Below are positions 1-7,642 of a stretch of 36,708 bases of DNA, piece after piece. Source of the DNA: Sphingomonas sp. UBA4766. Its GTDB lineage: Bacteria; Pseudomonadota; Alphaproteobacteria; Sphingomonadales; Sphingomonadaceae. The notes beneath the pieces are model-generated. The model was not told the DNA's origin and made no database searches. It was given only the letters and a program-made list of their open reading frames with translations. The stretch is from the NCBI GenBank assembly GCA_002403415.1, contig DHHS01000078.1, positions 1 to 36,708 of the forward strand, written 5' to 3'. Position numbers and translations under genes: made by a program. Each line of letters begins with the position of its first letter. Positions within the stretch are counted from its first letter, which is position 1.

Positions 1-236
1 GGGGTTGGGGGATGGGGAGGAACTGGGCCGGTTGCTGAATGGCAGTTTACAGGCAACGCCATCGGGTTAGCGCCCTTCGATTGGACCCGTCGCCCCCGGC
101 AGCTGTCGACCCAGAGGCGGTCATTCCCAGTCAGAGCAACAAATGTCTGCTTCCGTCGAAAGTCGCCAGCCGGCTTTCAGGAGCGAACACCGATCCCACT
201 GATGACTGCAACTGGGTGGATTGCTGAACGTCCGGA
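1..236. other. Left-edge intergenic stretch with repeat words
   Basis: I see no convincing gene here; a 62-codon frame at 39-227 has no ribosome binding site and a composition unlike a protein. The stretch contains the 14-bp word TTGCTGAATGGCAG (32-45), GCGGTCATTCCC (117-128) and TTGCTGAAC (221-229). The same words or their complements recur on the other side of the 237-1139 gene. This suggests degenerate intergenic repeats of a type I associate with sphingomonad genomes. The window edge may cut off a neighbouring gene's regulatory region. Confidence 0.4.
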
Positions 237-1139
237 TCAATCTCCAAGCACAGCTCTCGCCAACCAGATGATCAGCCAGATCAGAGGTGCCAACGCCACC
301 ATTCCGGTCAGTGCCAGAACCGAGATGTTCGGCTGATCGGATTTGCCCTTTCCTGAGAAGGCAACCGCCCAGATCAGCACCCCGGCGAAGATGAACGGAA
401 GAACCAAGGCCGAGGTAACATAGCGAAATGGAACTAGCGCTCGATCGAACGGATTGAGACGAGGTGGCGCATGTCTCAAACGCTTAAATACGCCGTAGCC
501 GTCGAGATAGCTCTTTATCGAGACATTCTGCCCGGCAGCCATCTGCCTCGCCTCGTCCTTCGTCGGTTTAGAGATGCAGTAATCGTATAGCCTGAGCCCG
601 GACCTACCATAGACTTCCTCGATTGCTTTTTGGGCGACCCCAAAGATATCTCGGCTGAAGTCAAAGTCTATCACGAAGCCTGCGTCGGGCGTGTAGACGA
701 CTTGAACCATGTATTTTGCCTCTGACGCATCCGATGCCATAGTCTTGAAGCGTAGGTATCTGAGAACCCCTCTGTCTACCATGACCGCCATCCCATATTC
801 GTCATCGGTATCTTCAGAAGCCAGAACTGGCGTTCCGAGTTGCTTCGACAAGGTTGCTGCCTGCTGAATCAGATCGAAGTTGATCTCATGCTTTTGCAAA
901 TCGACCGCGCTGCCAGTCTCGGCGCATAGGCGTTTCAGCACAGACAGATCGAGACGGTCTTCTATGTTTCGCTCCAGAAAATCTCCAAAGTCCGGCCGGC
1001 TCCCAAGCGGTTCGCTGTGCGCCGTGAGATAGTAAAGGCCGGTTTGGGTCTCGAGCCATAGCTGATAACCGTCGGTAAGCTTCGCCAGGTTGCTCGGCTC
1101 AGGCTCTTCATTCAGCACAACAAAATGAGATCGCCACAT
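237..1139 (-). CDS. Orphan protein with two C-terminal membrane segments
   Basis: This 300-residue protein belongs to no family I recognise. The first 220 or so residues are soluble and mixed in charge, with no signal peptide. Two hydrophobic stretches near residues 240-262 and 272-297, separated by a short KGKSDQP loop, should anchor the C-terminus in the inner membrane and leave the large N-terminal part in the cytoplasm. Base composition is visibly less GC-rich than the neighbours, with many A/T third positions, and both flanks carry related repeat words. These are signs of acquired DNA. No partner gene is adjacent. The reading frame is long and uninterrupted, so I think it is a real gene, but I propose no function. 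Confidence 0.7.
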   Translation of the reverse strand: MWRSHFVVLNEEPEPSNLAKLTDGYQLWLETQTGLYYLTAHSEPLGSRPDFGDFLERNIEDRLDLSVLKRLCAETGSAVDLQKHEINFDLIQQAATLSKQLGTPVLASEDTDDEYGMAVMVDRGVLRYLRFKTMASDASEAKYMVQVVYTPDAGFVIDFDFSRDIFGVAQKAIEEVYGRSGLRLYDYCISKPTKDEARQMAAGQNVSIKSYLDGYGVFKRLRHAPPRLNPFDRALVPFRYVTSALVLPFIFAGVLIWAVAFSGKGKSDQPNISVLALTGMVALAPLIWLIIWLARAVLGD

Positions 1140-1461
1140 TAAACAATTTTATCCCAAGGTGCGATGACCGCAATGGGGTCGCTTGCTGAATGGCAGGAAT
1201 TTTCCAGAAGGAAGGCAAAGCCGCCATTCGCGGTTCAGTCTGACTGGTGACGGCTCCCGACCCACAACCTGACCCTCAGGAACCGGCTCAGCTGCAGCCG
1301 AGTTGGGAGGTTGAGCGGGCGAAACCTGAGAGTCGGATTTTGGCGAGAGAACTGCCGTTGAGCCTGTTCTAGGGGAATGACCGCTAAGTCCCACAACGTT
1401 GCCGTTCGTCGAAGCGCGGCAAGCGATGACCGAGCGGCATGGGGGCGACATCTGCCCAACC
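1140..1461. other. 322-bp gap with repeat words, no gene seen
   Basis: No supported coding region. TTGCTGAATGGCAG at 1183-1196 is an exact copy of the word at 32-45. GGGAATGACCGC near 1374-1385 complements the GCGGTCATTCCC word at 117-128, and GCGATGACCG occurs near 1162-1171 and again, as GCGATGACCGAG, near 1422-1433. Frames crossing the stretch have shadow-like compositions. It probably marks the boundary between the accessory gene and the conserved dapD operon. Confidence 0.45.
1183..1196. repeat. 14-bp direct repeat, copy 2 (copy 1 at 32-45)
   Basis: TTGCTGAATGGCAG is present exactly at 32-45 and 1183-1196, on either side of the low-GC gene at 237-1139. A related TTGCTGAAC follows at 221-229. 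The copies are part of longer, more degenerate similarity rather than clean insertion-site duplications, so I read them as members of a dispersed intergenic repeat family. Confidence 0.5.
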
Positions 1462-2286
1462 CTAATCCCGCAGCAGCTCGTTGATGCTCGTCTTCGACCG
1501 CGTCTGTGCGTCGACCTGTTTCACGATCACCGCGCAGTAAAGCGCGGGCACCCCGTTGCCGCCGCCAATCGTGCCGGGCACCACCACCGAATAGGGCGGC
1601 ACGAAACCGCGGTGGACCTCGCCCGTCGCGCGGTCGATGATCTTGGTCGACGCTCCCAGATACACGCCCATCGACAGCACCGCACCCTCGCCCACCCGCA
1701 CGCCTTCGGCCACTTCGGCGCGGGCACCAATGAACGCACCGTCCTCGATCACTACCGGGCCAGCCTGAAGCGGCTCCAGCACGCCGCCAATCCCCGCTCC
1801 GCCCGACAGGTGCACCCCCCGGCCGATCTGCGCGCAAGAGCCGACGGTGGCCCAGGTGTCGACCATGGTCCCTTCGCCCACATAAGCGCCGATGTTGACA
1901 AAGCTCGGCATCAGCACCGCGCCCTTGGCGATATAGGCGCCGCGCCGCACGATGCTGCCCGGCACTGCGCGAAAACCGGCTGAGCGAAACGCGGCTTCGC
2001 CCCAACCCGCGAATTTGGACGGCACTTTGTCGAACCACGCGCTGTCGCCGGGGCCGGGCATCACGGCGTTGTCGTTCAGGCGGAACGAGAGCAGCACCGC
2101 TTTTTTCAGCCATTGGTTGACGTGCCAGCCGCCCGTGCCATCTGGTTCGGCCACTCGCGCACTGCCTGCATCGAGCATCGCCAGCGCGGCATCAACAGCG
2201 TCGCGCACCTCGCCCGTTGTTGCAAAACTGACATTGTCGCGCGCGTCCCATGCGGCGTCGATGGTGGATTGCAGTGCGTCGGTCAT
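1462..2286 (-). CDS. dapD: 2,3,4,5-tetrahydropyridine-2,6-dicarboxylate N-succinyltransferase
   Basis: DapD transfers succinyl from succinyl-CoA to tetrahydrodipicolinate in the succinylase branch of lysine and meso-diaminopimelate synthesis, in the cytoplasm. The protein is 274 residues, the same length as the E. coli enzyme. After an N-terminal helical domain, residues from about 108 onward show the hexapeptide pattern of a left-handed beta-helix (for example SFVNIGAYVGEGTMVDTWA and IGGVLEPLQAGPVVIEDGA). The conserved GTIGGGNG lies near the C-terminus, before the terminal helix ending in SINELL. Its ATG overlaps the stop of the upstream HAD gene in an ATGA arrangement, so the two are translationally coupled. 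It is the last gene of the leftward run that starts near 6157. Confidence 0.96.
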   Translation of the reverse strand: MTDALQSTIDAAWDARDNVSFATTGEVRDAVDAALAMLDAGSARVAEPDGTGGWHVNQWLKKAVLLSFRLNDNAVMPGPGDSAWFDKVPSKFAGWGEAAFRSAGFRAVPGSIVRRGAYIAKGAVLMPSFVNIGAYVGEGTMVDTWATVGSCAQIGRGVHLSGGAGIGGVLEPLQAGPVVIEDGAFIGARAEVAEGVRVGEGAVLSMGVYLGASTKIIDRATGEVHRGFVPPYSVVVPGTIGGGNGVPALYCAVIVKQVDAQTRSKTSINELLRD

Positions 2287-2960
2287 GCGGCCTCCATTAC
2301 CTCGTGCAGCCAGTGGCTGAGATCAGAAATCGTAAAGTCGATATAGTCGGGCGCGCCGCCCGGCGGCTGTTCAGATCCATTGTCGATCCACACCGTCGTC
2401 ATCCCGATTGCCTTGGCGGGCGCAAGGTTGCGGGCCATGTCCTCGACAAACAGGCTTTCGGCGGGGTCGAGATCATAGGCCTCGCACAGCCCGCGATAGA
2501 CTTGCGGCTCGGGTTTGGGGACGTAATTGGTCGCGTGGATGTCGTGGATCGCCTCAAAACTGTCGGACAGGCCCAGCCGGTCGAGCACCCGCGTGGCATA
2601 AGGCGCATCGGCATTGGTGAAAATCAGCTTGCGCCCCGGCAGCCGCGCAATCGCCGCGACCAACGGCGCGTCATGCTCCAACACGTCCATCTCCAGGTCG
2701 TGGACAAACTCCAGATAATGGTGCGGATCAACCCCGTGATGCGCGATCAACCCGGCAAGTGTTGTGCCCTTTTCATGGAAAAACTGCTTTTGCAGCGTGC
2801 GCGCCGCCGCCCAGTCGAGGGCGAGCAGATCGGCAATATACTGCGTGATCCGCGCGTCCATTTGCCCGGCGATATTGGTGCGCGCGGGGTAAAGCGTGTT
2901 GTCGAGGTCGAAAATCCAGTTTCGGATCGGGGCCAGGCGCGCAAGCATGGCCGTGGCCAT
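2283..2960 (-). CDS. HAD-family pyrimidine 5'-nucleotidase-like hydrolase
   Basis: A HAD phosphatase of the pyrimidine 5'-nucleotidase (SDT1/PHM8-like) subgroup, expected to dephosphorylate nucleoside monophosphates or similar small phosphoesters. Visible motifs are DLDNTLY (motif I, about residues 18-24), LIFTNAD (motif II), the lysine of NYVPKPEPQVY (motif III) and LFVEDMARNLAPA (motif IV with its acidic residue). The longest frame begins at a TTG at 2984; I prefer the ATG at 2960, with 2948 a second option, because motif I then sits at the usual distance from the N-terminus. The stop overlaps the dapD start by 4 bp. The true substrate cannot be told from sequence. Confidence 0.85.
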   Translation of the reverse strand: MATAMLARLAPIRNWIFDLDNTLYPARTNIAGQMDARITQYIADLLALDWAAARTLQKQFFHEKGTTLAGLIAHHGVDPHHYLEFVHDLEMDVLEHDAPLVAAIARLPGRKLIFTNADAPYATRVLDRLGLSDSFEAIHDIHATNYVPKPEPQVYRGLCEAYDLDPAESLFVEDMARNLAPAKAIGMTTVWIDNGSEQPPGGAPDYIDFTISDLSHWLHEVMEAA

Positions 2961-3056
2961 AAGCGGCGCAGCGGATAGGGGCAAGCGGGGTGACGCGGGG
3001 GGCGCAGGCGCTTGCCGACACCGCTGAACTGCTACGCCCTGCCCAACGACGGAACC

Positions 3057-3758
3057 TCACCCAAAAGCGGCAAGAAATGGTTCATCGGCCGACGCAGCCA
3101 GGTCCGCCAGCCGGGCGGCGAGCGGGCCGCGCACCTGTTGCTTGACGGCGGTAAAGGCGGGTTGCGCAGCCATCGCTGCGGCGGCCACCCGCGCCTCGAC
3201 CAGCAAAGCCTCCGGCGCGACCAGACGATCGGCAAGGTCCGCTGCCACCGCCTCGACCGGGCTAAGCGTCACGCTCGTCAATGTCAGGCGCCGCAACAGC
3301 GATGGTGCCAGTTCAGCCGTGATGACCGCCGTTGGCCCGGCGGGAAAGGGCACACCCGCCTTGGCTTCGGTAAGCCCTAGCTTGGCGCCGGCTTTGTCCG
3401 CCGCCAGCCGGTAATCGCCGCCCAGCATCAGCACAAAACCGCCACCCAGCGCATGGCCATTGACCGCCGCGACCACGGGCACCGGAATCGCGACCAGCTG
3501 CGCCACCATGCGCGTAATCGCCCGCACCATTTCATGCCGCGTTGCGCGATCACAAGCGACAAAGGCCCGCGTATCAACGCCCGCCGAAAAGGCGCTCCCC
3601 GCCCCCGTCAATACCACCCCACCGCGCGGTCGTTCGGCAACGGCCGCGGCAAAAGCCCCCTCCAGCGCGAGAATGGCGTCGTGATCGAGCGCGTTTACGG
3701 GCGGACGATCAATCGTGATCGTCCGGCATTGATCAACATCTTCCACCTGGACCGTCAT
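3057..3758 (-). CDS. Enoyl-CoA hydratase/isomerase family (crotonase) protein
   Basis: A crotonase-fold protein of 233 residues, shorter than the roughly 260 of typical enoyl-CoA hydratases. The oxyanion-hole elements are present: FSAGVD (about 57-62) and NGHALGGGF (about 100-108). A glutamate at about 131 (LGLTEAKAG) aligns by eye with Glu144 of rat enoyl-CoA hydratase. The second hydratase glutamate (rat Glu164) appears replaced by an arginine in the APSLLRRLTLTS stretch, so isomerase or another crotonase chemistry is as likely as hydration. The start has an AAGGA about 3 bp upstream, close spacing. The gene begins 5 bp after the sensor kinase stop and looks co-transcribed with it. Confidence 0.85.
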   Translation of the reverse strand: MTVQVEDVDQCRTITIDRPPVNALDHDAILALEGAFAAAVAERPRGGVVLTGAGSAFSAGVDTRAFVACDRATRHEMVRAITRMVAQLVAIPVPVVAAVNGHALGGGFVLMLGGDYRLAADKAGAKLGLTEAKAGVPFPAGPTAVITAELAPSLLRRLTLTSVTLSPVEAVAADLADRLVAPEALLVEARVAAAAMAAQPAFTAVKQQVRGPLAARLADLAASADEPFLAAFG

Positions 3759-3763
3759 ATTCC

Positions 3764-5152
3764 TTACTCCGCCGCCGGCAGTTTCAGTCTGACCAGCAGC
3801 CCGCCCAGATCCTCACTCTCGTCCAGGTCAACGCTGCCTCCATAAATTTCCGCCACGTCGCGCACGATGGCAAGGCCTAGGCCGGTGCCCGGCTTGCCGG
3901 TGTCGAGCCGCGCGCCGCGATCGAACATGCGCACCCGCTCCGCCGCCGGGATGCCCATGCCGTCATCCTCAATCATGAATTCGACAAAGCGATCAGCGGG
4001 CTTCACTGTTACAAACACGCTCCCCCCGCCATATTTGGCCGCATTTTCGATGAGATTGCCCAGCATTTCGTCCAGATCCTGACGCTCGACATGCACTTGC
4101 AGATCGCGCGGACCATCGGCGTCGAAGCGAACATGCGGGTAAAGCCGCCCCACCGCACGCTCCACCGCTTCCAGACTAGGCCACACGGCTGCGCGGCTAT
4201 GCGCATGACCACGGCGGCCAACGGCGCGCGCGCGGGCGAGGTGATGGTCGACCTGGCGGCGCATCGTCGTCGCCTCGCGCACCACGGTGGGCGCGAGGTC
4301 GGCGGCCTGCGCGGTCGCGGCATTCATGATGACGGTCAGCGGCGTCTTGAGCGCGTGGGCAAGATTGCCCGCGTGCCGCCGCGCTTCCTCTGCCTGCCGC
4401 TCATTATGCGCGACGAGCGCGTTGAGCTCGTCGACCATCGGCATCACTTCAACCGGCATTGGCGCTTCGATGCGGCGCACCGCGCCGCTGCGCATCCGGG
4501 CAATTTCTTCGCGGACACGGCGCAAGGGCCGCAAGCCGTAAACCGTCTGCAACCCAGCCATCACGATGAGGCCCAGCGCGAGCAACAGGAAGCTGATCCC
4601 CAAAATCTGCCGCAGCGCGCCGATTTGTGCATCGAGCGTATCGCGGCTGCCCGCCACCTTGAACCGCCAGCGCACCGGCGAGCCCGGCAAGGTCAGATCG
4701 CGTTCGACGATCCGCAGCTTTTCGCCCGCAAATTCGCGGCTGTCATGGAAATGGACGTCGCGGTCATTATTCGCATCGCCAAAGGCGAGTCGCCGGTCCC
4801 ACAGCGAACGCGAGGGAAAATCCTCGCGCCCCTTCGCGCTGACTTGCCAGTATAGCCCCGAATAGGGCTCCAGAAAACGTTGATCGGCGGGCTCGCGGTT
4901 GAAGAATACTTCGCCTTCTGCATCCAATTGGGCAGAAACGACCAGCGCATTGAGCACATATTCAAGCTGATCGTCGAAATTGCGTGTCACCGCCTGCGTC
5001 AAAACCCGATCAAGCGCATAAGCGCCACCCGCAAGCAGCAGCGAAATCCAGATCGCTGCGATCAGGATCATCCGTCGGCTTAGCGATCCGGTGACCCGCG
5101 GCGCCGTGGTGCCGACCGCCGCGACCTCGCCGACGGCGTCAGCGTCAGCCAT
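3764..5152 (-). CDS. Two-component sensor histidine kinase (EnvZ/PhoQ-like architecture)
   Basis: An inner-membrane sensor kinase of about 462 residues from the ATG at 5152; in-frame ATGs at 5161 and 5200 are alternatives. Transmembrane helices lie near 28-50 and 184-204, enclosing a periplasmic sensor of about 130 residues. A HAMP-like linker (about 205-250) follows, then the phospho-acceptor box AHALKTPLTV with His near 266, the N box (EMLGNLIENAAKYG) and G boxes (DDGMGIPAAER, GTGLGLAIV). The H box reads H-A-L-K-T-P rather than H-D/E-L, as in PhoQ-like kinases. The 5' end overlaps the response-regulator stop by 8 bp, so the two are a cognate pair. The signal sensed is unknown; the PepSY gene upstream may take part. 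Confidence 0.93.
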   Translation of the reverse strand: MADADAVGEVAAVGTTAPRVTGSLSRRMILIAAIWISLLLAGGAYALDRVLTQAVTRNFDDQLEYVLNALVVSAQLDAEGEVFFNREPADQRFLEPYSGLYWQVSAKGREDFPSRSLWDRRLAFGDANNDRDVHFHDSREFAGEKLRIVERDLTLPGSPVRWRFKVAGSRDTLDAQIGALRQILGISFLLLALGLIVMAGLQTVYGLRPLRRVREEIARMRSGAVRRIEAPMPVEVMPMVDELNALVAHNERQAEEARRHAGNLAHALKTPLTVIMNAATAQAADLAPTVVREATTMRRQVDHHLARARAVGRRGHAHSRAAVWPSLEAVERAVGRLYPHVRFDADGPRDLQVHVERQDLDEMLGNLIENAAKYGGGSVFVTVKPADRFVEFMIEDDGMGIPAAERVRMFDRGARLDTGKPGTGLGLAIVRDVAEIYGGSVDLDESEDLGGLLVRLKLPAAE

Positions 5153-5810
5153 GCGGCTCATCAAGGCTATAGCCAAGGCCGCGAATGGTGGTGATGACAT
5201 CCTGACCCAATTTCTTGCGTATCCGGGTCACGAAAACTTCGATCGTGTTCGAATCGCGATCGAAATCCTGATCGTAGATGTGTTCGATCAATTCGGTGCG
5301 GCTGACCACCTTGCCCTTGTGGTGGAGCAAATAGCTGAGCAGCTTATATTCCTGCGCGGTCAGCTTCACCGGTTCGCCCGCGCGCGTCACCTTGCCCGAG
5401 CGCGTGTCGAGCCGGACATCGCCCGCCGTCAGTTCGGACGAGGCATTGCCCGACGCGCGGCGAATGAGCGCGCGGAGCCGGGCGATCAACTCCTCCGACT
5501 GAAACGGCTTGGCGACATAATCATCGGCGCCCGCATCGAGTCCTGCGACCTTGTCCGACCAGCTATCGCGCGCAGTCAGCACCAGCACCGGCATTACCCG
5601 TCCCTCGCGCCGCCAGCGGTCGAGCACGGTCAGCCCGTCAATTTCGGGCAGGCCAAGATCGAGAACGATCGCGTCATACGCCTCGGTCGAGCCCAGAAAA
5701 TGCCCCTCCTCGCCATCGGTCGCGAGGTCGATGGCATAGCCCGCCCCCTCCAGCGTGTTCTTGAGCTGCTGACCCAGATTTGGCTCGTCCTCGACAATCA
5801 GAACGCGCAT
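5145..5810 (-). CDS. OmpR/PhoP-family response regulator
   Basis: A DNA-binding response regulator of 221 residues. The receiver domain (1-120) has the acidic pair in IVEDEP, the phospho-acceptor Asp in VLDLGLPEIDG (about 51), the switch Thr in VLTARD and the conserved Lys in YVAKPFQ. A winged-helix OmpR-type effector domain follows, with the recognition region DSNTIEVFVTRIRKKLG and the terminal wing TIRGLGYSL. It overlaps the kinase start and lies 26 bp downstream of the PepSY gene. By family knowledge the phosphorylated form binds direct repeats upstream of its targets; autoregulation from the 6158-6188 promoter region is plausible but no box could be assigned. Confidence 0.94.
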   Translation of the reverse strand: MRVLIVEDEPNLGQQLKNTLEGAGYAIDLATDGEEGHFLGSTEAYDAIVLDLGLPEIDGLTVLDRWRREGRVMPVLVLTARDSWSDKVAGLDAGADDYVAKPFQSEELIARLRALIRRASGNASSELTAGDVRLDTRSGKVTRAGEPVKLTAQEYKLLSYLLHHKGKVVSRTELIEHIYDQDFDRDSNTIEVFVTRIRKKLGQDVITTIRGLGYSLDEPHG

Positions 5811-5836
5811 ATCGTCATCCCCCTCGTTAACGGCGC

Positions 5837-6157
5837 TCAGCGTCCGCTGCGGCCGATGATCTGGCCGGAATGACCGTCAACCTCGACCCAGATGACATTT
5901 CCATTGCGCAGGAATTTCAGCGTGTAAATCCCGGCACCCGAATCAAAGTCAAAGCCCAGATATTGCGCGCCGTGCATCGAGGGAAGCACGCGGTTCTCAA
6001 TCTCGCGCACCGGGAGCAATTTGCCAGAGCGCATCGCGTCAAACACCTCGCGGTGCTCATCACGGCGCTGCGCCTCGGCCGGGCTGGCAAGGGTCGCCGC
6101 CGACACGCCCGCGATCAGCAAGGGGACGAAAGATTTCATCATCATGCGATTTGGCAT
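5837..6157 (-). CDS. Secreted PepSY-domain protein
   Basis: A small exported protein of about 100 residues with a signal peptide (K-S-F, then a hydrophobic run, cleavage likely after SPAEA). The mature part has a PepSY-like fold signature: VREIENRVLPSMHGAQYLG, then YTLKFLRNGNVIWVEVDG and SGQIIG. Clustered ATGs at 6157, 6145, 6142 and 6139 are all possible starts; those at 6139-6145 give the most compact signal peptide, and none has a clear Shine-Dalgarno. PepSY domains are common in periplasmic modulators of proteases and sensors. Being first in a PepSY-regulator-kinase operon, it may tune the kinase's periplasmic sensor (inference). Confidence 0.82.
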   Translation of the reverse strand: MPNRMMMKSFVPLLIAGVSAATLASPAEAQRRDEHREVFDAMRSGKLLPVREIENRVLPSMHGAQYLGFDFDSGAGIYTLKFLRNGNVIWVEVDGHSGQIIGRSGR

Positions 6158-6188
6158 AGCCACAGCGCATTGAATAGCCAATGAACGC

Positions 6189-7631
6189 GTGTCGATGCTC
6201 GCATTAAGGTGGTTGCTGATGAATCCGCTGTTCGCGATGGTCCTTGGCCTCATGCCCGTGGCGGCGCGCGCTGAGGAACCGATCCAATATCAACTGTCGA
6301 TCAGCGCCGCTGAAGCTGCGCCGCGCATCACCGTGACAATGACCCTGCGCGGCGACGCGGACGGCACGACCGAGCTCGATTTGCCGAGCAACTGGGCCGG
6401 GAGCAATGGGCTGTGGCGCAATGTCGGCGGCTGGCGCGTACGCGGTGGCACAATCAGCGACACCGCCAAGCCGGAGGTGAAGCGCATCCGCCATGCCCCG
6501 CACGCACGGCTGACCATCCGCTACGACGTCACAGACCCCGATCCCTTGCCGCCCGGCGCTGATTATCACAAGGCACTGCCATGGATTGAACGCGACTGGA
6601 TCACGCTCCACGGCGAAGGCGTTATTGTCATCCCGAGCGGCGGGCAGGAGCGCCCGGCGCGGTTCGGCTGGGGCCGCCTGCCCGCCGGGTGGCGCGTCGC
6701 GAGCGATCTCGATACGCCGCCTGCGGACCTGACCGCGAACAAGGTCGCGACGGCCATCTTCATCGGCGGGCGCGACCTGCGGCTGATCGAGCGCCGCATC
6801 GGCGCGACCCCGCTGCGCCTTGCGCTGCTGGGCCAATGGGCGTTCTCCGACGCGCAGCTCGCCGATCGCGCCCTGGCCGTAATCTCGGTCGAGAATGCGA
6901 TGCTTGGCGCAAGCCCAATCCCATTCCTCGTCACGCTGACGCCGCTCACCCAGCCAAGACCGACCTCGCTTTCCTATGGCGGGACTGGCCGCACGGCAGG
7001 CTTCGCGCTCACGGGCACCCCCAACATGCCGTTTCGCGATCTACCCCGGCTGCTCGGGCATGAATATGCGCATCGCTGGTTCAAGAGCACCGGCGACGAC
7101 GACGCCAACGGTTACTGGCTGACCGAAGGCTTCAATGACTGGTTCAGCGCGCAGGCGATGCTGCGCACCGGCGACTGGACCGCTGCACGCTGGGCCGAGG
7201 AACTGAACGCGGTGCTCAAGCGGCATACGACCTCGCCCGCGCTGGCACTGACCGCGCAGCAGCGCTTCGATCGCTTCTGGACCGATCAGGCTGCGTCGCA
7301 ATTCCCCTATGACGAGGGGCAGCTGACCGCGACGATCATCGACGCAGCGCTGCGACGCTCGGGCAAGCCTGGGTTGCTGCCGCTGCTTGTCGCCCTGAAC
7401 CGAGCGGGCGGACTTGGCGACCGGGCTCGCGCCGAAGCGGCGATCGAAGCCGCCCTGCCCGGCGCCCTGGCCACGACGCAAGCGATGTTGACCCGCGAGG
7501 GGCTGGCGCGACTTACCCCCGATCTGCTGCCTTGCGGCACGATCAAGGTCGAAAGCGGGGCACCGCAGTTCACACTGGACCCCAGCCCGATCCCCTGCCC
7601 CGCCCTTGCTGGACCCGCGCCAGCGCCCTAA
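6189..7631 (+). CDS. M61-like secreted zinc metallopeptidase
   Basis: An exported protein of about 480 residues. The HEYAHRW motif (His about 291 and 295) and a downstream acidic motif YWLTEGFNDWFS (Glu about 313) form the two-His-one-Glu zinc site seen in gluzincins of the M61 glycyl-aminopeptidase type. The N-terminal half looks like the beta-rich domain that precedes M61 catalytic domains, but the usual C-terminal PDZ domain is not evident. The start is uncertain: GTG at 6189 or ATG at 6195 give a signal peptide with a positive n-region, while ATG at 6219 has the best ribosome binding site (AAGGTGG, 6206-6212). Cleavage would follow VAARA. Uup follows 11 bp later. The substrate is unknown. 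Confidence 0.8.
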   Translation: MSMLALRWLLMNPLFAMVLGLMPVAARAEEPIQYQLSISAAEAAPRITVTMTLRGDADGTTELDLPSNWAGSNGLWRNVGGWRVRGGTISDTAKPEVKRIRHAPHARLTIRYDVTDPDPLPPGADYHKALPWIERDWITLHGEGVIVIPSGGQERPARFGWGRLPAGWRVASDLDTPPADLTANKVATAIFIGGRDLRLIERRIGATPLRLALLGQWAFSDAQLADRALAVISVENAMLGASPIPFLVTLTPLTQPRPTSLSYGGTGRTAGFALTGTPNMPFRDLPRLLGHEYAHRWFKSTGDDDANGYWLTEGFNDWFSAQAMLRTGDWTAARWAEELNAVLKRHTTSPALALTAQQRFDRFWTDQAASQFPYDEGQLTATIIDAALRRSGKPGLLPLLVALNRAGGLGDRARAEAAIEAALPGALATTQAMLTREGLARLTPDLLPCGTIKVESGAPQFTLDPSPIPCPALAGPAPAP

Positions 7632-7642
7632 GCGCGCTGCTC

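Noticed and set aside
39..227. 62-codon plus-strand frame at the left edge
   Set aside because: No Shine-Dalgarno, covers repeat words, and composition is not protein-like.
1235..2113. Long minus-strand frame overlapping dapD
   Set aside because: Antisense-shifted shadow of dapD with extreme Arg/Gly content.
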